From NCBI GenBank assembly GCA_046154585.1, contig JBJXDX010000017.1, positions 1 to 64,000 on the forward strand: a stretch of DNA of 64,000 nt. The letters run 5' to 3'. The stretch comes from CADEFX01 sp046154585 (GTDB taxonomy: Bacteria; Pseudomonadota; Alphaproteobacteria; Rhizobiales; Hyphomicrobiaceae). Positions 35,593 through 44,921 of the stretch are shown piece by piece. The first letter of the stretch is position 1; each line of letters opens with the position of its first letter. The position numbers and the translations under genes were made by a program. The notes under the pieces were generated by a model, which was not told where the DNA came from, ran no database searches, and saw nothing but the letters and a program-made list of their open reading frames with translations.

Positions 35593-36399
35593 ATGCGTAT
35601 GAAGGACAAAGTCGCCATCATCGTCGGCGCCGGCCAGAGCCCCGGAGAAGGCGTCGGCAACGGCCGCGCCACCGCCATCCTGCTCGCCCGCGAAGGCGCC
35701 AAGGTGCTGTCGGTCGACCGCGACCTCGCCTCCGCCAAGGAGACCGCGGCCATGATCGAGAAGGACGGCGGCACCGCTGCTGCCTTCGAAGCCGACGTCA
35801 CCAAGGAGGCGCAGCTCAAGGCGATGGCCGAGGACACCGTGAAGCGTTGGGGTCGCATCGACACTCTGCACTACAATGTCGGCGTCAGCATCGCGGGCGG
35901 CGACGCCAATCCGTTCGACATCACCGAGGAAGCCTTCGACCGCTGCAACGCCATCAACCTGCGCGGCTTCATCATGGCCGTGAAGCACGTGCTTCCGGTC
36001 ATGCGCCAGCAACGTACGGGCTCGATCCTCTCCATCTCGTCTGTGGCGGCACTCTCCTCGACATACCCGCTGGTCGCCTACAAGACGACGAAGATCGGCA
36101 TGATCGGCTTCACCGAGATGCTCGCCAAGCAGAACGCCGAGTACGGCGTCCGCGCCAACATCATCCTGCCGGGTCTCATGAACACGCCGATGGCCGTCGA
36201 CACCCGCGCCCGCACGTTCAACAAGCCGCGTGCACAGGTGGAAGCCGAGCGCGACGCCCGCGTGCCCTTGCGCGGCAAGATGGGAACCGGCTGGGATGTC
36301 GCTTACGCCGCGCTGTTCCTCGCCTCGGACGAAGCCAACTTCATTACCGGCGTGACACTGCCTGTCGATGGCGGCGCGTTGCTGCGCAGCGGCGACTGA
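35593..36399 (+). CDS. SDR family oxidoreductase
   Basis: A 268-residue short-chain dehydrogenase, last gene of the packed unit. IIVGAGQSPGEGVGNGRATA is the nucleotide loop (same long loop as the SDR at 34183); the catalytic block SISSVAALSSTYPLVAYKTT ends in K, with Ser, Tyr and Lys intact; ITGVTLPVDGGALLRSGD ends it. It is likely a second oxidation step or acts on a different stereoisomer. Confidence 0.92.
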   Translation: MRMKDKVAIIVGAGQSPGEGVGNGRATAILLAREGAKVLSVDRDLASAKETAAMIEKDGGTAAAFEADVTKEAQLKAMAEDTVKRWGRIDTLHYNVGVSIAGGDANPFDITEEAFDRCNAINLRGFIMAVKHVLPVMRQQRTGSILSISSVAALSSTYPLVAYKTTKIGMIGFTEMLAKQNAEYGVRANIILPGLMNTPMAVDTRARTFNKPRAQVEAERDARVPLRGKMGTGWDVAYAALFLASDEANFITGVTLPVDGGALLRSGD

Positions 36400-36558
36400 C
36401 ACTCCGCTGATGTGAACGGAATGGCTCTGTTGAGCCATTCCCCTGCGCTTGACAACTGTCGATCGCCACGCTCATCCTGGGCGCGCTGCATGTAGGGCGC
36501 ATCGGCGTCACGCCGAAGGGGCAAGGCCCACCTACGCAACGTCAACCGTAGCGCGCCC

Positions 36559-37206
36559 ATGCCCAGTTTCGAGAATCTTCGAAAGCAAGCCAAGCTCGTT
36601 CTGCGCTGGCATCGCGACCGCTATTACCCGGTCGCGGCGCAGATCAGGGCCGTGCTTCCCCGCTATCGGCACATGACAGATCCCGAAGTGCTCGCGCACA
36701 GCTTCAAGCTGAGCGACGCGCAGGAGCTCGTGGCCAGACAGCACGGGTTCGAAAGTTGGGAGGCGCTCAAGACAGGACTCCCCACCATGGCAGACGATCC
36801 AGAACAGACGACTTCGAAAGCCACTATCGTTACCGCAGAGCCGCAATTGTTCGTTGCGAGCATCAAGGCATCGCTCGACTTCTTCACCCAGAAACTCGGC
36901 TTCGCCATTGCGTTCACCTACGGCGATCCGCCTTTCTATGCGCAAGTAAAACGCAATGGGGCGCAGCTCAATCTCAAATGTGTCGATAGCCCCGTGATCA
37001 ACCCGGAGCTCAGAGACCGCGAGGAACTGTTGTCGGCTGCCCTGACCGTTGCCACGGCCCACGAGATCAAACAGCTCTTCCTCGAGTTCCAGTCCGCAAA
37101 CGTCACATTCTTCCAGACGTTGAAGACGCAGCCTTGGGGCGCCAGAAACTTCATCATCAAAGACCCGGACGGCAACTTGCTCCTGTTCGCCGGCCCCGCA
37201 GACTAG
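36559..37206 (+). CDS. two-domain VOC protein with ankyrin-protein-type N-terminus
   Basis: A 215-residue protein. Residues about 1-75 (LRKQAKLVLRWHRDRYYPVA ... FKLSDAQELVARQHGFESWE) match the helical N-terminal segment usually found before ankyrin repeats. Residues about 85-215 form a VOC/glyoxalase-like domain (FVASIKASLDFFTQKLGFAI, NFIIKDPDGNLLLFAGPAD). The combination is unusual. No clear ribosome-binding site is seen. The role is unknown, possibly binding a small molecule or metal. Confidence 0.8.
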   Translation: MPSFENLRKQAKLVLRWHRDRYYPVAAQIRAVLPRYRHMTDPEVLAHSFKLSDAQELVARQHGFESWEALKTGLPTMADDPEQTTSKATIVTAEPQLFVASIKASLDFFTQKLGFAIAFTYGDPPFYAQVKRNGAQLNLKCVDSPVINPELRDREELLSAALTVATAHEIKQLFLEFQSANVTFFQTLKTQPWGARNFIIKDPDGNLLLFAGPAD

Positions 37207-37286
37207 CTCGGCGCACCTCCCTTCGCGCCCTCCGCTACTGTCCGTCCAGCGTGTTCGCGTCGAGGGCGCTGCCCTCCACCGCCTAG

Positions 37287-37430
37287 CGGGCGATCGCTTC
37301 GTATGAGAGCCCAGGCTTCCATGCGAAGCGTGAATCGCCCTCTAACAGAAAGCTTAGAGCAGGATTCACGCTTCGGCCGGAGGGCCTCAGATGAGGCAAA
37401 GTGCTTCCATCCGAAGCGATCCTGCTCTAG
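37287..37430. repeat. dispersed hairpin repeat, GAGCAGGA family, copy 2, with a related neighbour hairpin
   Basis: TAGAGCAGGAT (37355-37365) pairs with ATCCTGCTCTA (37419-37429); the interior TCACGCTTCGGCCGGAGGGC matches the reverse complement of 10456-10526. Just upstream, 37287-37341 is a second inverted repeat (GGGCGATCGCTTCG...CGAAGCGTGAATCGCCC) using the same CGCTTCG core. Both fill the gap before the ABC transporter genes. Confidence 0.75.
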
Positions 37431-37501
37431 CCTGCCCGGCAACGATAACAATGGACTGGCGCTCATGTCGCGCCGGCCGGACCACAGGGAGAATACGCAA
37501 A

Positions 37502-39103
37502 ATGCCCAGGACTGTCGGCCCCCGCATGTTTCTTGCAGCGGCCCTCGCATCGCTTGCCCTCACGAGCGGCCCGGCGCTCGCCCAGAAGCAGGGTGGCACG
37601 CTCAAGGTCTACCACCGTGACAACCCGCCGAGCGCCTCGGTCCACGAGGAAGCGACCGTCTCCACCAACCTGCCGTTCATGGCGCTCTACAACAACCTCG
37701 TCATCTACGATCAGACCAAGGACGTGAACTCCGTCAACACCATCACGCCAGATCTCGCCGAGAGCTGGAGCTGGGACAGCACCAGCACCAGGCTCACCTT
37801 CAAGCTGCGTCAGGGCGTCAAGTGGCACGACGGCAAGCCGTTCACGGCCAAGGATGTCGAGTGCACGTGGAACAAGCTGCTCGGCAAGGATGCCGACACG
37901 TTCCGCAAGAACCCGCGCGCGATCTGGTACCAGAACGTCAAGGAGATCGCGCTCAACGGCGATCATGAGGCGACATTCGTCCTCAACCGCCCGCAGCCCG
38001 CGCTGCTGTCGATGCTTGCCTCGGGCTACTCGCCCGTCTACCCCTGCCATGTCTCGACGCGCGACATGCGCACCAAGCCGATCGGCACCGGCCCCTTCAA
38101 GTTCGTCGAGTTCAAGCAGAACGAGGTCATCCGGCTCGCCCGCAATCCCGACTACTTCGTCAAGGGCAAGCCCTACGTCGACGCCATCGAGATGCGCATC
38201 ATCGCCAACCGCTCGACACGCATGCTCGCCTTCGTCGCCGGCGAGTTCGACATGACCTTCTCGCAGGACATCACCATCCCCCTGCTGAAGGACATGAAGT
38301 CCCAGGCGCCGAACGCGATCTGCGAGATCAAGCCGCAGTACGTGCCGCGCAACCTGATGGTCAATCGCGAGAAGCCGCCATTCAGTGAGCCCAAGCTGCG
38401 TCAGGCGCTGTCGCTGGCCATCGACCGCCAGCCGTTCATCGATATCCTGACCGAGGGCAAGGGCGACATCGGCGGCGTCATGCTGCCGCTGCCGGAAGGA
38501 CTATGGGGCATGCCGCCCGAAGTCCTGAAGACCATGACCGGCTACGGCGGCGACATGGAGAAGAACCGCGCCGAGGCCCGCAAGATCATGGAAGGCCTGG
38601 GCTACAGCGCCGCCAACCCGCTCAAAGTGAAAGTCTCGACCCGCGACATCGCCATCTATCGCGATCCGGGCGTCATCCTCATCGACCAGCTCAAGCAGAT
38701 CTATGTCGACGGCGAGCTGGAAGTCGTGGACACCACCATCTGGCACGCCAAGGCGGCGCGCAAGGACTACACCATCGGCATGAACCTGACGGGCATGTCG
38801 GTCGATGATCCCGATCCCGTCTTCTACGAGAACTACGCCTGCAAGTCGGAGCGCAACTACACGCAATACTGTGATCCCACCGTCGACAAGATGATCGACG
38901 AGCAGTCGCAGGAGACCAATGTCGACAAGCGCAAGCAGCTCGTCTGGGCCATCGAGAAGAAGCTCAACGACGATCTGGCCCGCCCGATCATCTATCACGA
39001 TCGCGCCGCGACCTGCTGGCATCCGCACGTGAAGGGCTTCGTCGGGCACCAGAACAGCATCTACAGCAACTGGCGCTTCACGGACGTGTGGCTCGACAAG
39101 TAG
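37502..39103 (+). CDS. ABC transporter substrate-binding protein, family 5 (peptide/opine type)
   Basis: A 533-residue periplasmic binding protein. A signal peptide is clear (MFLAAALASLALTSGPALAQ; cleavage after ALA). Family 5 motifs: LTFKLRQGVKWHDGKPFTAK (the SBP_bac_5 signature), GTGPFKFVEFKQNEVIRLAR and ALSLAIDRQPF. It captures the ligand for the permeases downstream. Family members bind oligopeptides, but also opines, nickel and sugars; the ligand is not predictable here. The ATG at 37502 directly precedes the signal peptide; upstream frame extension lies in the repeat. Confidence 0.94.
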   Translation: MPRTVGPRMFLAAALASLALTSGPALAQKQGGTLKVYHRDNPPSASVHEEATVSTNLPFMALYNNLVIYDQTKDVNSVNTITPDLAESWSWDSTSTRLTFKLRQGVKWHDGKPFTAKDVECTWNKLLGKDADTFRKNPRAIWYQNVKEIALNGDHEATFVLNRPQPALLSMLASGYSPVYPCHVSTRDMRTKPIGTGPFKFVEFKQNEVIRLARNPDYFVKGKPYVDAIEMRIIANRSTRMLAFVAGEFDMTFSQDITIPLLKDMKSQAPNAICEIKPQYVPRNLMVNREKPPFSEPKLRQALSLAIDRQPFIDILTEGKGDIGGVMLPLPEGLWGMPPEVLKTMTGYGGDMEKNRAEARKIMEGLGYSAANPLKVKVSTRDIAIYRDPGVILIDQLKQIYVDGELEVVDTTIWHAKAARKDYTIGMNLTGMSVDDPDPVFYENYACKSERNYTQYCDPTVDKMIDEQSQETNVDKRKQLVWAIEKKLNDDLARPIIYHDRAATCWHPHVKGFVGHQNSIYSNWRFTDVWLDK

Positions 39104-39205
39104 CAGGCGGATGATTGATGGGCGCGTGGCAGCGCGGGATGCCGATCGGCATCCGGCCGGCGCGCCATCGCACAACCGCACTTGAGCTGATGAAGGAACC
39201 GACCT

Positions 39206-40153
39206 TTGGGCGCTTACCTGGTCCGCCGATTTTTCCTGATGCTCCTGACGCTGTTCGGCATGTCGGTGCTGATCTTCGTGCTGCTGCGCGTCATGCCCGG
39301 CAACATCAGCGACATCCTATTCGAGTCCGCGGGCCTCGTGAACCCGGCCGAGAAGGCCAAGATCGAAAAGGAGCTGGGCCTCGATCAACCGCTCGTCGTG
39401 CAGTACACCAGCTGGATCAGCGGGTTGATGCGTGGCGATCTGGGCTATGCCTATGTCTCCGAGAAGCCGGCGCTTGACGAGATCCTGCCGCGTATCCCCA
39501 TCACGGCCAAGCTGGCGGTGCTGGCGCTTTTTTTCTCCATTATCCTCGGCGTGCCGCTGGGCGTCATCAGCGCCGTCAAGCAGGACACACCCCTCGACTA
39601 TGCCTTGAGAGTGGTCAGTCTCAGCGGCCTGTCGCTGCCCTCGTTCTGGCTGGCGCTGCTGATTCTCATGGGCTTCGTGCATTTCCTCGGCTGGATTCCA
39701 ATCTATACCGACAAGCCCGCCAGCATCTGGCACGAGCTGGCCCTGCTCAGCATCCCAGCCGCGGCGGTCGGCTTCCGCGCCTCCGCGCTCATCATGCGCC
39801 TGACACGGTCGTCGATGCTTGAAGTTCTGCGGCAGGACTACATCCGCACCGCGCGCGCCAAGGGCGCCTCCAACAGCTCCGTCAACTACGACCATGCGCT
39901 CCGCAACGCCGTCCTGCCCGTCATCACCATCATCGGCATCGAGGCGGCGTTCCTGATCGGCGGCCTCATCGTCACCGAGACGGTGTTCAACATTCCCGGC
40001 GTCGCCCGCTTCCTCGTCGAGGCCATCCGCTGGCGCGACTATCCGATCGTGCAGAACCTCGTCATGTTCATCGCTGTCGTGGTCGTCATCGTCAATTTTC
40101 TGGTCGACATGGCCTACGTCGTTCTCGACCCGCGCATCAAGTACGAGGACTGA
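39206..40153 (+). CDS. ABC transporter permease (DppB/OppB type)
   Basis: A 315-residue permease with six hydrophobic segments, starting at TTG 39206 with AAGGA eight bases before. The first segment FLMLLTLFGMSVLIFVLLRV with MPGN and the EAA loop DYIRTARAKGASNSSV are typical of DppB. FNIPGVARFLVEAIRWRDYP is the C-terminal family block. It forms the membrane channel with the next gene. Confidence 0.95.
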   Translation: MGAYLVRRFFLMLLTLFGMSVLIFVLLRVMPGNISDILFESAGLVNPAEKAKIEKELGLDQPLVVQYTSWISGLMRGDLGYAYVSEKPALDEILPRIPITAKLAVLALFFSIILGVPLGVISAVKQDTPLDYALRVVSLSGLSLPSFWLALLILMGFVHFLGWIPIYTDKPASIWHELALLSIPAAAVGFRASALIMRLTRSSMLEVLRQDYIRTARAKGASNSSVNYDHALRNAVLPVITIIGIEAAFLIGGLIVTETVFNIPGVARFLVEAIRWRDYPIVQNLVMFIAVVVVIVNFLVDMAYVVLDPRIKYED

Positions 40154-40156
40154 TCC

Positions 40157-41050
40157 ATGGCCGTCCTCGACCACCGCGCAGAGCTCAACCGGGCGGGTGC
40201 CAATGCCACCGGCTTCTTCGGCACTGCCCGTTTCCTCATGCGGCGCTATCCGCTGGGCGCCGTCGGCGCTGTCATCGTCGCACTGTTCGTGCTCACTGCA
40301 CTCCTGGCCGGCTGGATCACTGTCTATGATCCGACCAGCACGAACCCGCGCGCCTCGCTGGCGCGTCCGAGCGCCGACCACCCTCTCGGCGCCGATTTCA
40401 TGGGCCGTGACATGTGGAGCCGCGTCGCTTATGGCGCCCGCATCTCGCTGGCCGTCGGCGTCGGCTCGACGTTCCTTGGCTGCCTCATCGGCGTGGCCGT
40501 CGGCCTGACGTCGGGATACTTCGGCGGCTGGTACGACCTCCTGATCCAGCGTCTCATCGACATCATGCAGGCCCTGCCGCTGCTGGTGATGGCCCTGGTG
40601 ATGGCGGCCTCGCTCGGACCGTCGCTGCAGAACACCATCATCGCCATCGCCATTCCGCTGGTGCCCAACGTCGCCCGCGTCATCCGCTCCAACACGCTGT
40701 CCTTGCGCGAAATGCCCTATGTCGAAGCTGCCCGCGCCGTCGGCATGAGCGAGCTCTCCATCGCTGTCCGCCACGTATTGCCCAACACCCTGGCGCCTCT
40801 GATCGTGCTGGCTACCGCCCAGCTCGGCGCCGCCATCCTGACCGAGGCCGCGCTGTCTTTCCTCGGCCTCGGCATCCCCGAGCCGCATCCCTCGTGGGGC
40901 CGCATGCTGTCGGAATCGGCCGCCGAGTACGTGCGCACGGCGCCCTGGCTCGTCATCTTCCCCGGCATTGCCATTAGCCTCGCCGTGTTCGGCACCAACC
41001 TCCTCGGCGACGCCCTCCGCGACTACCTCGACCCCCGCCAGCGCACGTGA
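40157..41050 (+). CDS. ABC transporter permease (DppC/OppC type)
   Basis: A 297-residue permease, 3 bases after the first. It shows HPLGADFMGRDMWSRVAYGA (the DppC signature HPLGTD..GRD), the EAA loop PYVEAARAVGMSELSI, and FLGLGIPEPHPSWGRML near the end. It partners the DppB-type subunit. Its TGA overlaps the ATG of the ATPase gene by one base. Confidence 0.95.
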   Translation: MAVLDHRAELNRAGANATGFFGTARFLMRRYPLGAVGAVIVALFVLTALLAGWITVYDPTSTNPRASLARPSADHPLGADFMGRDMWSRVAYGARISLAVGVGSTFLGCLIGVAVGLTSGYFGGWYDLLIQRLIDIMQALPLLVMALVMAASLGPSLQNTIIAIAIPLVPNVARVIRSNTLSLREMPYVEAARAVGMSELSIAVRHVLPNTLAPLIVLATAQLGAAILTEAALSFLGLGIPEPHPSWGRMLSESAAEYVRTAPWLVIFPGIAISLAVFGTNLLGDALRDYLDPRQRT

Positions 41051-42126
41051 TGTCAGCACAAGGAACCGCCGCACGCATGGATGCCAGGGCCGACGTTCAG
41101 CCGGAAGCGAGCGCTGAGGCGCTGCTCCAGGTCGACGACCTGCAGACCTATTTCTTCACGCGGCAGGGCGTCGTCAAGGCGGTCGACGGCGTGTCGTTCG
41201 CTCTCAAGCGCGGCGAGACACTCGCCATCGTCGGCGAATCCGGCTGCGGCAAGAGCATTACCGCCCTCTCCCTGCTGCGCCTCATTCCCGATCCGCCCGG
41301 CCGCATCGTCGGCGGCGCCATCCGCCTCGCCGGTCACGACCTGATGACGCTCGACGAGCCCGCCATGCGCAAGGTGCGCGGCAACGACATCTCCATGATC
41401 TTCCAGGAGCCCATGACCTCGCTCAACCCGGTCATGACCATCGGCCGGCAGATCGCCGAGGTCGTCCTCCTGCACCAGAACGTGAGTCGCAAGGAGGCCT
41501 TGGACAAAGCCGTCGAGATGCTGCGCCTCGTGCGCATCCCCGAGCCCGAGCAGCGCGTCAAGGAATACCCGCACCAGCTCTCGGGCGGCATGCGCCAGCG
41601 AGCCATGATCGCCATCGCGCTCGCCTGCAACCCCAAGGTGCTGATCGCCGACGAGCCCACCACCGCGCTCGACGTCACGATCCAGGCGCAGATCCTCGAG
41701 CTGATCGTCGAGCTGCAGCAGGAGCTCGGCACCGCCGTCATCCTCATCACGCACGACCTGGGCGTCGTCGCCGAAACCGCGCAGCGCGTCATCGTCATGT
41801 ATGCCGGCCGCAAGGTCGAGGAGGCGGAGGTCGGCGAGTTGTTCGCGCACTCGCTGCATCCCTATACGCACGGCCTGCTGGCCTCCATCCCGCGGCTCGA
41901 CCTGATGCGCGGCGAAGTGCGCGACACGACGCAGCGCCTGCAGGAAATCACCGGCATCGTGCCGGCGCTGACCGATCTGCCGCAAGGCTGCGTCTTCGCC
42001 CCGCGCTGCAAGTTCGCCGACGATCGCTGCCGCGCCCAGTATCCGCCTTACGAACAGAAACGCCCCGGGCACTGGGCCGCCTGCTGGAACTCCGAGGCTC
42101 TGTACGGAGGCGCCCGCCATGCTTGA
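41050..42126 (+). CDS. ABC transporter ATP-binding protein (DppD type)
   Basis: A 358-residue ATPase. Walker A GESGCGKS, Q-loop FQEPMTSLNPVM, signature LSGGMRQRAMIAIAL, Walker B KVLIADEPTTALDV, H-loop ITHDLG, and the C-terminal oligopeptide-ABC extension with cysteines (GCVFAPRCKFADDRC), where an Fe-S or metal site is seen in relatives. The start at ATG 41050 overlaps the preceding stop. The end overlaps the next gene by 8 bases. Confidence 0.95.
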   Translation: MSAQGTAARMDARADVQPEASAEALLQVDDLQTYFFTRQGVVKAVDGVSFALKRGETLAIVGESGCGKSITALSLLRLIPDPPGRIVGGAIRLAGHDLMTLDEPAMRKVRGNDISMIFQEPMTSLNPVMTIGRQIAEVVLLHQNVSRKEALDKAVEMLRLVRIPEPEQRVKEYPHQLSGGMRQRAMIAIALACNPKVLIADEPTTALDVTIQAQILELIVELQQELGTAVILITHDLGVVAETAQRVIVMYAGRKVEEAEVGELFAHSLHPYTHGLLASIPRLDLMRGEVRDTTQRLQEITGIVPALTDLPQGCVFAPRCKFADDRCRAQYPPYEQKRPGHWAACWNSEALYGGARHA

Positions 42127-43129
42127 CAACGTCAAGCCGAAGCCGGGCGCCGAGGCGGCAACGGGCTCCGGCAACGTGCTCGAGGTGCAGGACCTCAAGA
42201 AGCACTTCCCGATCCGCAAAGGCCTCCTGCGCCGCACGGTCGGCCACGTCTACGCCGTCGACGGCGTGAGCTTCTCCATCAAGGCCGGCGAGACACTCGG
42301 CCTCGTCGGCGAGTCGGGCTGCGGCAAATCCACAGTCGGCCGGGTGATCCTGCGCCTCATCGAGCCGACCGCCGGCACGATCAAAGTCGAGGAGCAGGAC
42401 ATCACGCATCTGAGCAAAGCCGAGATGCGCCCATTCCGCCGCCAGATGCAAATCATTTTCCAGGACCCGTTCTCGTCCCTCGATCCGCGCATGACGGCCG
42501 GCAACATCGTCGGCGAGCCCCTGCGCGTGCACGGCGTCGGCCGGCGAGGCGAGCGCCGCGATCAGGTCGCAGAGCTTTTCGAGCGCGTCGGCCTGCGCCG
42601 CGGACAGATGGACAACTACCCGCATCAATTCTCAGGCGGGCAGCGCCAGCGCATCGGCATCGCCCGGGCGCTGGCGCTCAATCCGCGCCTCATCATTGGC
42701 GACGAGCCGGTCTCGGCGCTCGACGTGTCCATCCAGGCCCAGGTCATCAACCTGCTCATGGATCTGCAGCGCGATCTCGGCTTGGGTTACCTCTTCATTT
42801 CGCACAACCTCGCCGTGGTCGAGCACATCAGCCACAAGATCGCGGTCATGTATCTGGGCCGCCTCGTCGAGTACGCCGACAAGCGCACGATTTTCACCAG
42901 CCCCAAGCATCCCTACACCGAGGCGCTGCTGTCTGCGGTGCCGGTCCCCGATCCGGCCATCAAGCGCCGGAAGCTCGTCGTGCAGGGCGACGTCCCGAGC
43001 CCCATGCGCCCGCCGCCGGGCTGTCATTTCCATACACGCTGCCCCTACGCCGTGGAGCGCTGCAAGGTCGAAGTCCCAGCCCTGCGCGACCTCGGCGGCG
43101 GCCAGCTCGTCGCGTGTCATTTACGATGA
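42119..43129 (+). CDS. ABC transporter ATP-binding protein (DppF type)
   Basis: A 336-residue ATPase, the second of the pair. It has Walker A GESGCGKS, Q-loop FQDPFSSLDPRM, signature FSGGQRQRIGIARAL, Walker B RLIIGDEPVSALDV, H-loop ISHNLAVV and C-terminal GCHFHTRCPYAVERC. It overlaps the DppD gene by 8 bases (ATGCTTGA). It completes the importer; the MmgE/PrpD gene follows after a repeat. Confidence 0.95.
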   Translation: MLDNVKPKPGAEAATGSGNVLEVQDLKKHFPIRKGLLRRTVGHVYAVDGVSFSIKAGETLGLVGESGCGKSTVGRVILRLIEPTAGTIKVEEQDITHLSKAEMRPFRRQMQIIFQDPFSSLDPRMTAGNIVGEPLRVHGVGRRGERRDQVAELFERVGLRRGQMDNYPHQFSGGQRQRIGIARALALNPRLIIGDEPVSALDVSIQAQVINLLMDLQRDLGLGYLFISHNLAVVEHISHKIAVMYLGRLVEYADKRTIFTSPKHPYTEALLSAVPVPDPAIKRRKLVVQGDVPSPMRPPPGCHFHTRCPYAVERCKVEVPALRDLGGGQLVACHLR

Positions 43130-43204
43130 GGGTGAGATGGTGAGTGGTAGATGTCGGCGCCCAATTTTACTCACCACCTGGCCATCTCACTACCTCACCT
43201 CTGT

Positions 43205-43283
43205 TGTCATCCTGGGCAAGCGCGGGCCAAGGCCGTGATGTTAGATTTCAAATGCCAATCCCGCGCGCGATCCGGGACCCAGA
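43205..43283. repeat. dispersed repeat, CCCGGGCAAGCGCGGG family, copy 3
   Basis: GTCATCCTGGGCAAGCGCGG at the left and CCCGCGCGCGATCCGGGACC at the right, with an unrelated interior. It lies between the ABC operon and the MmgE/PrpD gene. Confidence 0.8.
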
Positions 43284-43401
43284 AGCAAATGCGGCAGCCA
43301 CCTTCACTTGTGGCCCTGGATCCCGGCTTCTCGCTTCGACTTCGATTTCGCTCGGCCGGGATGACACTGATTGGTGATCGCGATTTTCAAGGAGCCTGCT
43401 C

Positions 43402-44769
43402 ATGACTGCCACGCGCGCGCAAACCCCGGATCTCCACCCCACCCGCGATCTCGCGCTCTGGTCGAGCGGCGTTACCCACGCAGACATCTCCGACACCGCC
43501 CGCACCTGGGCACGCCACGCCATCCTCGACTGGTTCGGCGTCACCATTGCCGGCGCGCGCGAGCCGCTGGCCGCCATCCTGGCCGAGGAGTTCGCCGGCG
43601 GCGGCAATGCGCGCGCCACGCTTGTCGCGCTTAAGAACACAGCGGCCGCGCATGACGCCGCCCTCGTCAACGGCGCCGTCTCGCATGCCCTCGACTTCGA
43701 CGACGTGAACCGCCACATGCACGGCCACCCGACCGTGCCCGTCGCCTCTGCCGTGCTCGCGCTCGGAGAAGTGCTCGGCTCCAGCGGCCGCGATATCGTC
43801 CTCGCCTTCATCGCCGGCTACGAGGTCGAATGCCGCCTGGGCGACATGTGCGGCGACGCCCATTACGACAAGGGCTTCCACGCCACCGGCACGTTCGGCA
43901 CCTTCGGTGCGGCAGCGGGCGCCGCGCGGCTCATGGGCCTCGACGCGGAGCAAACCGCTGCTGCGCTCGGCATTGCCGCCTCGCAGGCCTCGGGCCTCAA
44001 GCTCAACTTCGGCACCATGACGAAGCCGCTGCATGCCGGCAAAGCCGCCGCCAACGGCCTGATCGCCGCGCGCCTTGCTGCCCGCGGCTTCACCGCCCGT
44101 CACGACGCCATCGAAGCCCCGCAGGGCTTCGCCGCCACGCAGGCGCCGGGCTTCAATGCTCAGCCCGTGCGCCCCGATCGCAACGCGCCATTCGCGGTCG
44201 AGGAAAACCTCTTCAAGTATCACGCCGCCTGCTACCTCACGCATTCGAGCATCGAGGCCATCCGCGACCTGCGCCGCCAGCACAACATCGGCCTCGACGA
44301 CCTCGAGGCCATGACGCTGCACGTCGATCCCGGCCACCTCAAGGTGTGCAACATCCCCGAGCCCGCCAGCGGCCTCGAAGTGAAGTTCTCGATCCGCCAT
44401 CTCACCGGCATGGCGCTCGACGGCATCGACACCGCCGCGCTCGAAACCTATTCGGACGCTTCCGCGCGCGATGCCCGCTACGCGAGTGCCCGCGAGCGCA
44501 TTCGCATCGCGCCGCGCATCGCACCTCCCGAGGAACGGCACGGCGCCGCTGTCGCGATCAAGCTGAAGGACGGCAGCACAGTCCAAGCCGAAGCAAATGT
44601 CGGCATTCCCGCGACTGATCTCATTGTCCAGGAAGAAAAACTCGTCGCTAAGTTCCGCGCCCTCGCCGAGCCCGTCATCGGCCGCGACCGCGCGCAGTCG
44701 GCCGAGGCCATGTTGCTGCGGCTCGATACGCTGCCTGACGTGAAGGAGCTGATGCGCACCGTCGCCTGA
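43402..44769 (+). CDS. MmgE/PrpD family protein
   Basis: A 455-residue protein of the 2-methylcitrate dehydratase (PrpD)/MmgE family. Blocks: ILDWFGVTIAGAREPLA, NGAVSHALDFDDVNRHMHGH (active-site region), FHATGTFGTFGAAAGAARLM and LKLNFGTMTKPLHAGKAAAN. Related proteins include cis-aconitate decarboxylase and iminodisuccinate epimerase, so the reaction is open. AAGGAG precedes the ATG. Position after the ABC importer suggests it acts on the imported compound (inference). Confidence 0.92.
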   Translation: MTATRAQTPDLHPTRDLALWSSGVTHADISDTARTWARHAILDWFGVTIAGAREPLAAILAEEFAGGGNARATLVALKNTAAAHDAALVNGAVSHALDFDDVNRHMHGHPTVPVASAVLALGEVLGSSGRDIVLAFIAGYEVECRLGDMCGDAHYDKGFHATGTFGTFGAAAGAARLMGLDAEQTAAALGIAASQASGLKLNFGTMTKPLHAGKAAANGLIAARLAARGFTARHDAIEAPQGFAATQAPGFNAQPVRPDRNAPFAVEENLFKYHAACYLTHSSIEAIRDLRRQHNIGLDDLEAMTLHVDPGHLKVCNIPEPASGLEVKFSIRHLTGMALDGIDTAALETYSDASARDARYASARERIRIAPRIAPPEERHGAAVAIKLKDGSTVQAEANVGIPATDLIVQEEKLVAKFRALAEPVIGRDRAQSAEAMLLRLDTLPDVKELMRTVA

Positions 44770-44816
44770 GCAGCATCGACGCCGATCGCAAATCGAAGCG
44801 CCTCGCTCAGACACAG

Positions 44817-44896
44817 TTGTGATCCCGGGCAAGCGCGGTTCAAGGTTGTGATGAGGGTTTCGGAACCCATTCCCGCGCGCGACCTGGGAGCCCAAT
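44817..44896. repeat. dispersed repeat, CCCGGGCAAGCGCGGG family, copy 4
   Basis: TTGTGATCCCGGGCAAGCGC at the left and TCCCGCGCGCGACCTGGGAG at the right. It is more diverged than the other copies. It fills the space between the convergent MmgE/PrpD and site-2 protease genes. Confidence 0.7.
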
Positions 44897-44921
44897 GCGG
44901 CAGCCAGCCTCGCCTAAACTC

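Noticed and set aside
39317..41074. long open frame on the minus strand opposite the ABC permease genes
   Set aside because: It is the antisense shadow of two clear permease genes; composition is His/Asp/Glu/Gly-rich as expected from GC skew.
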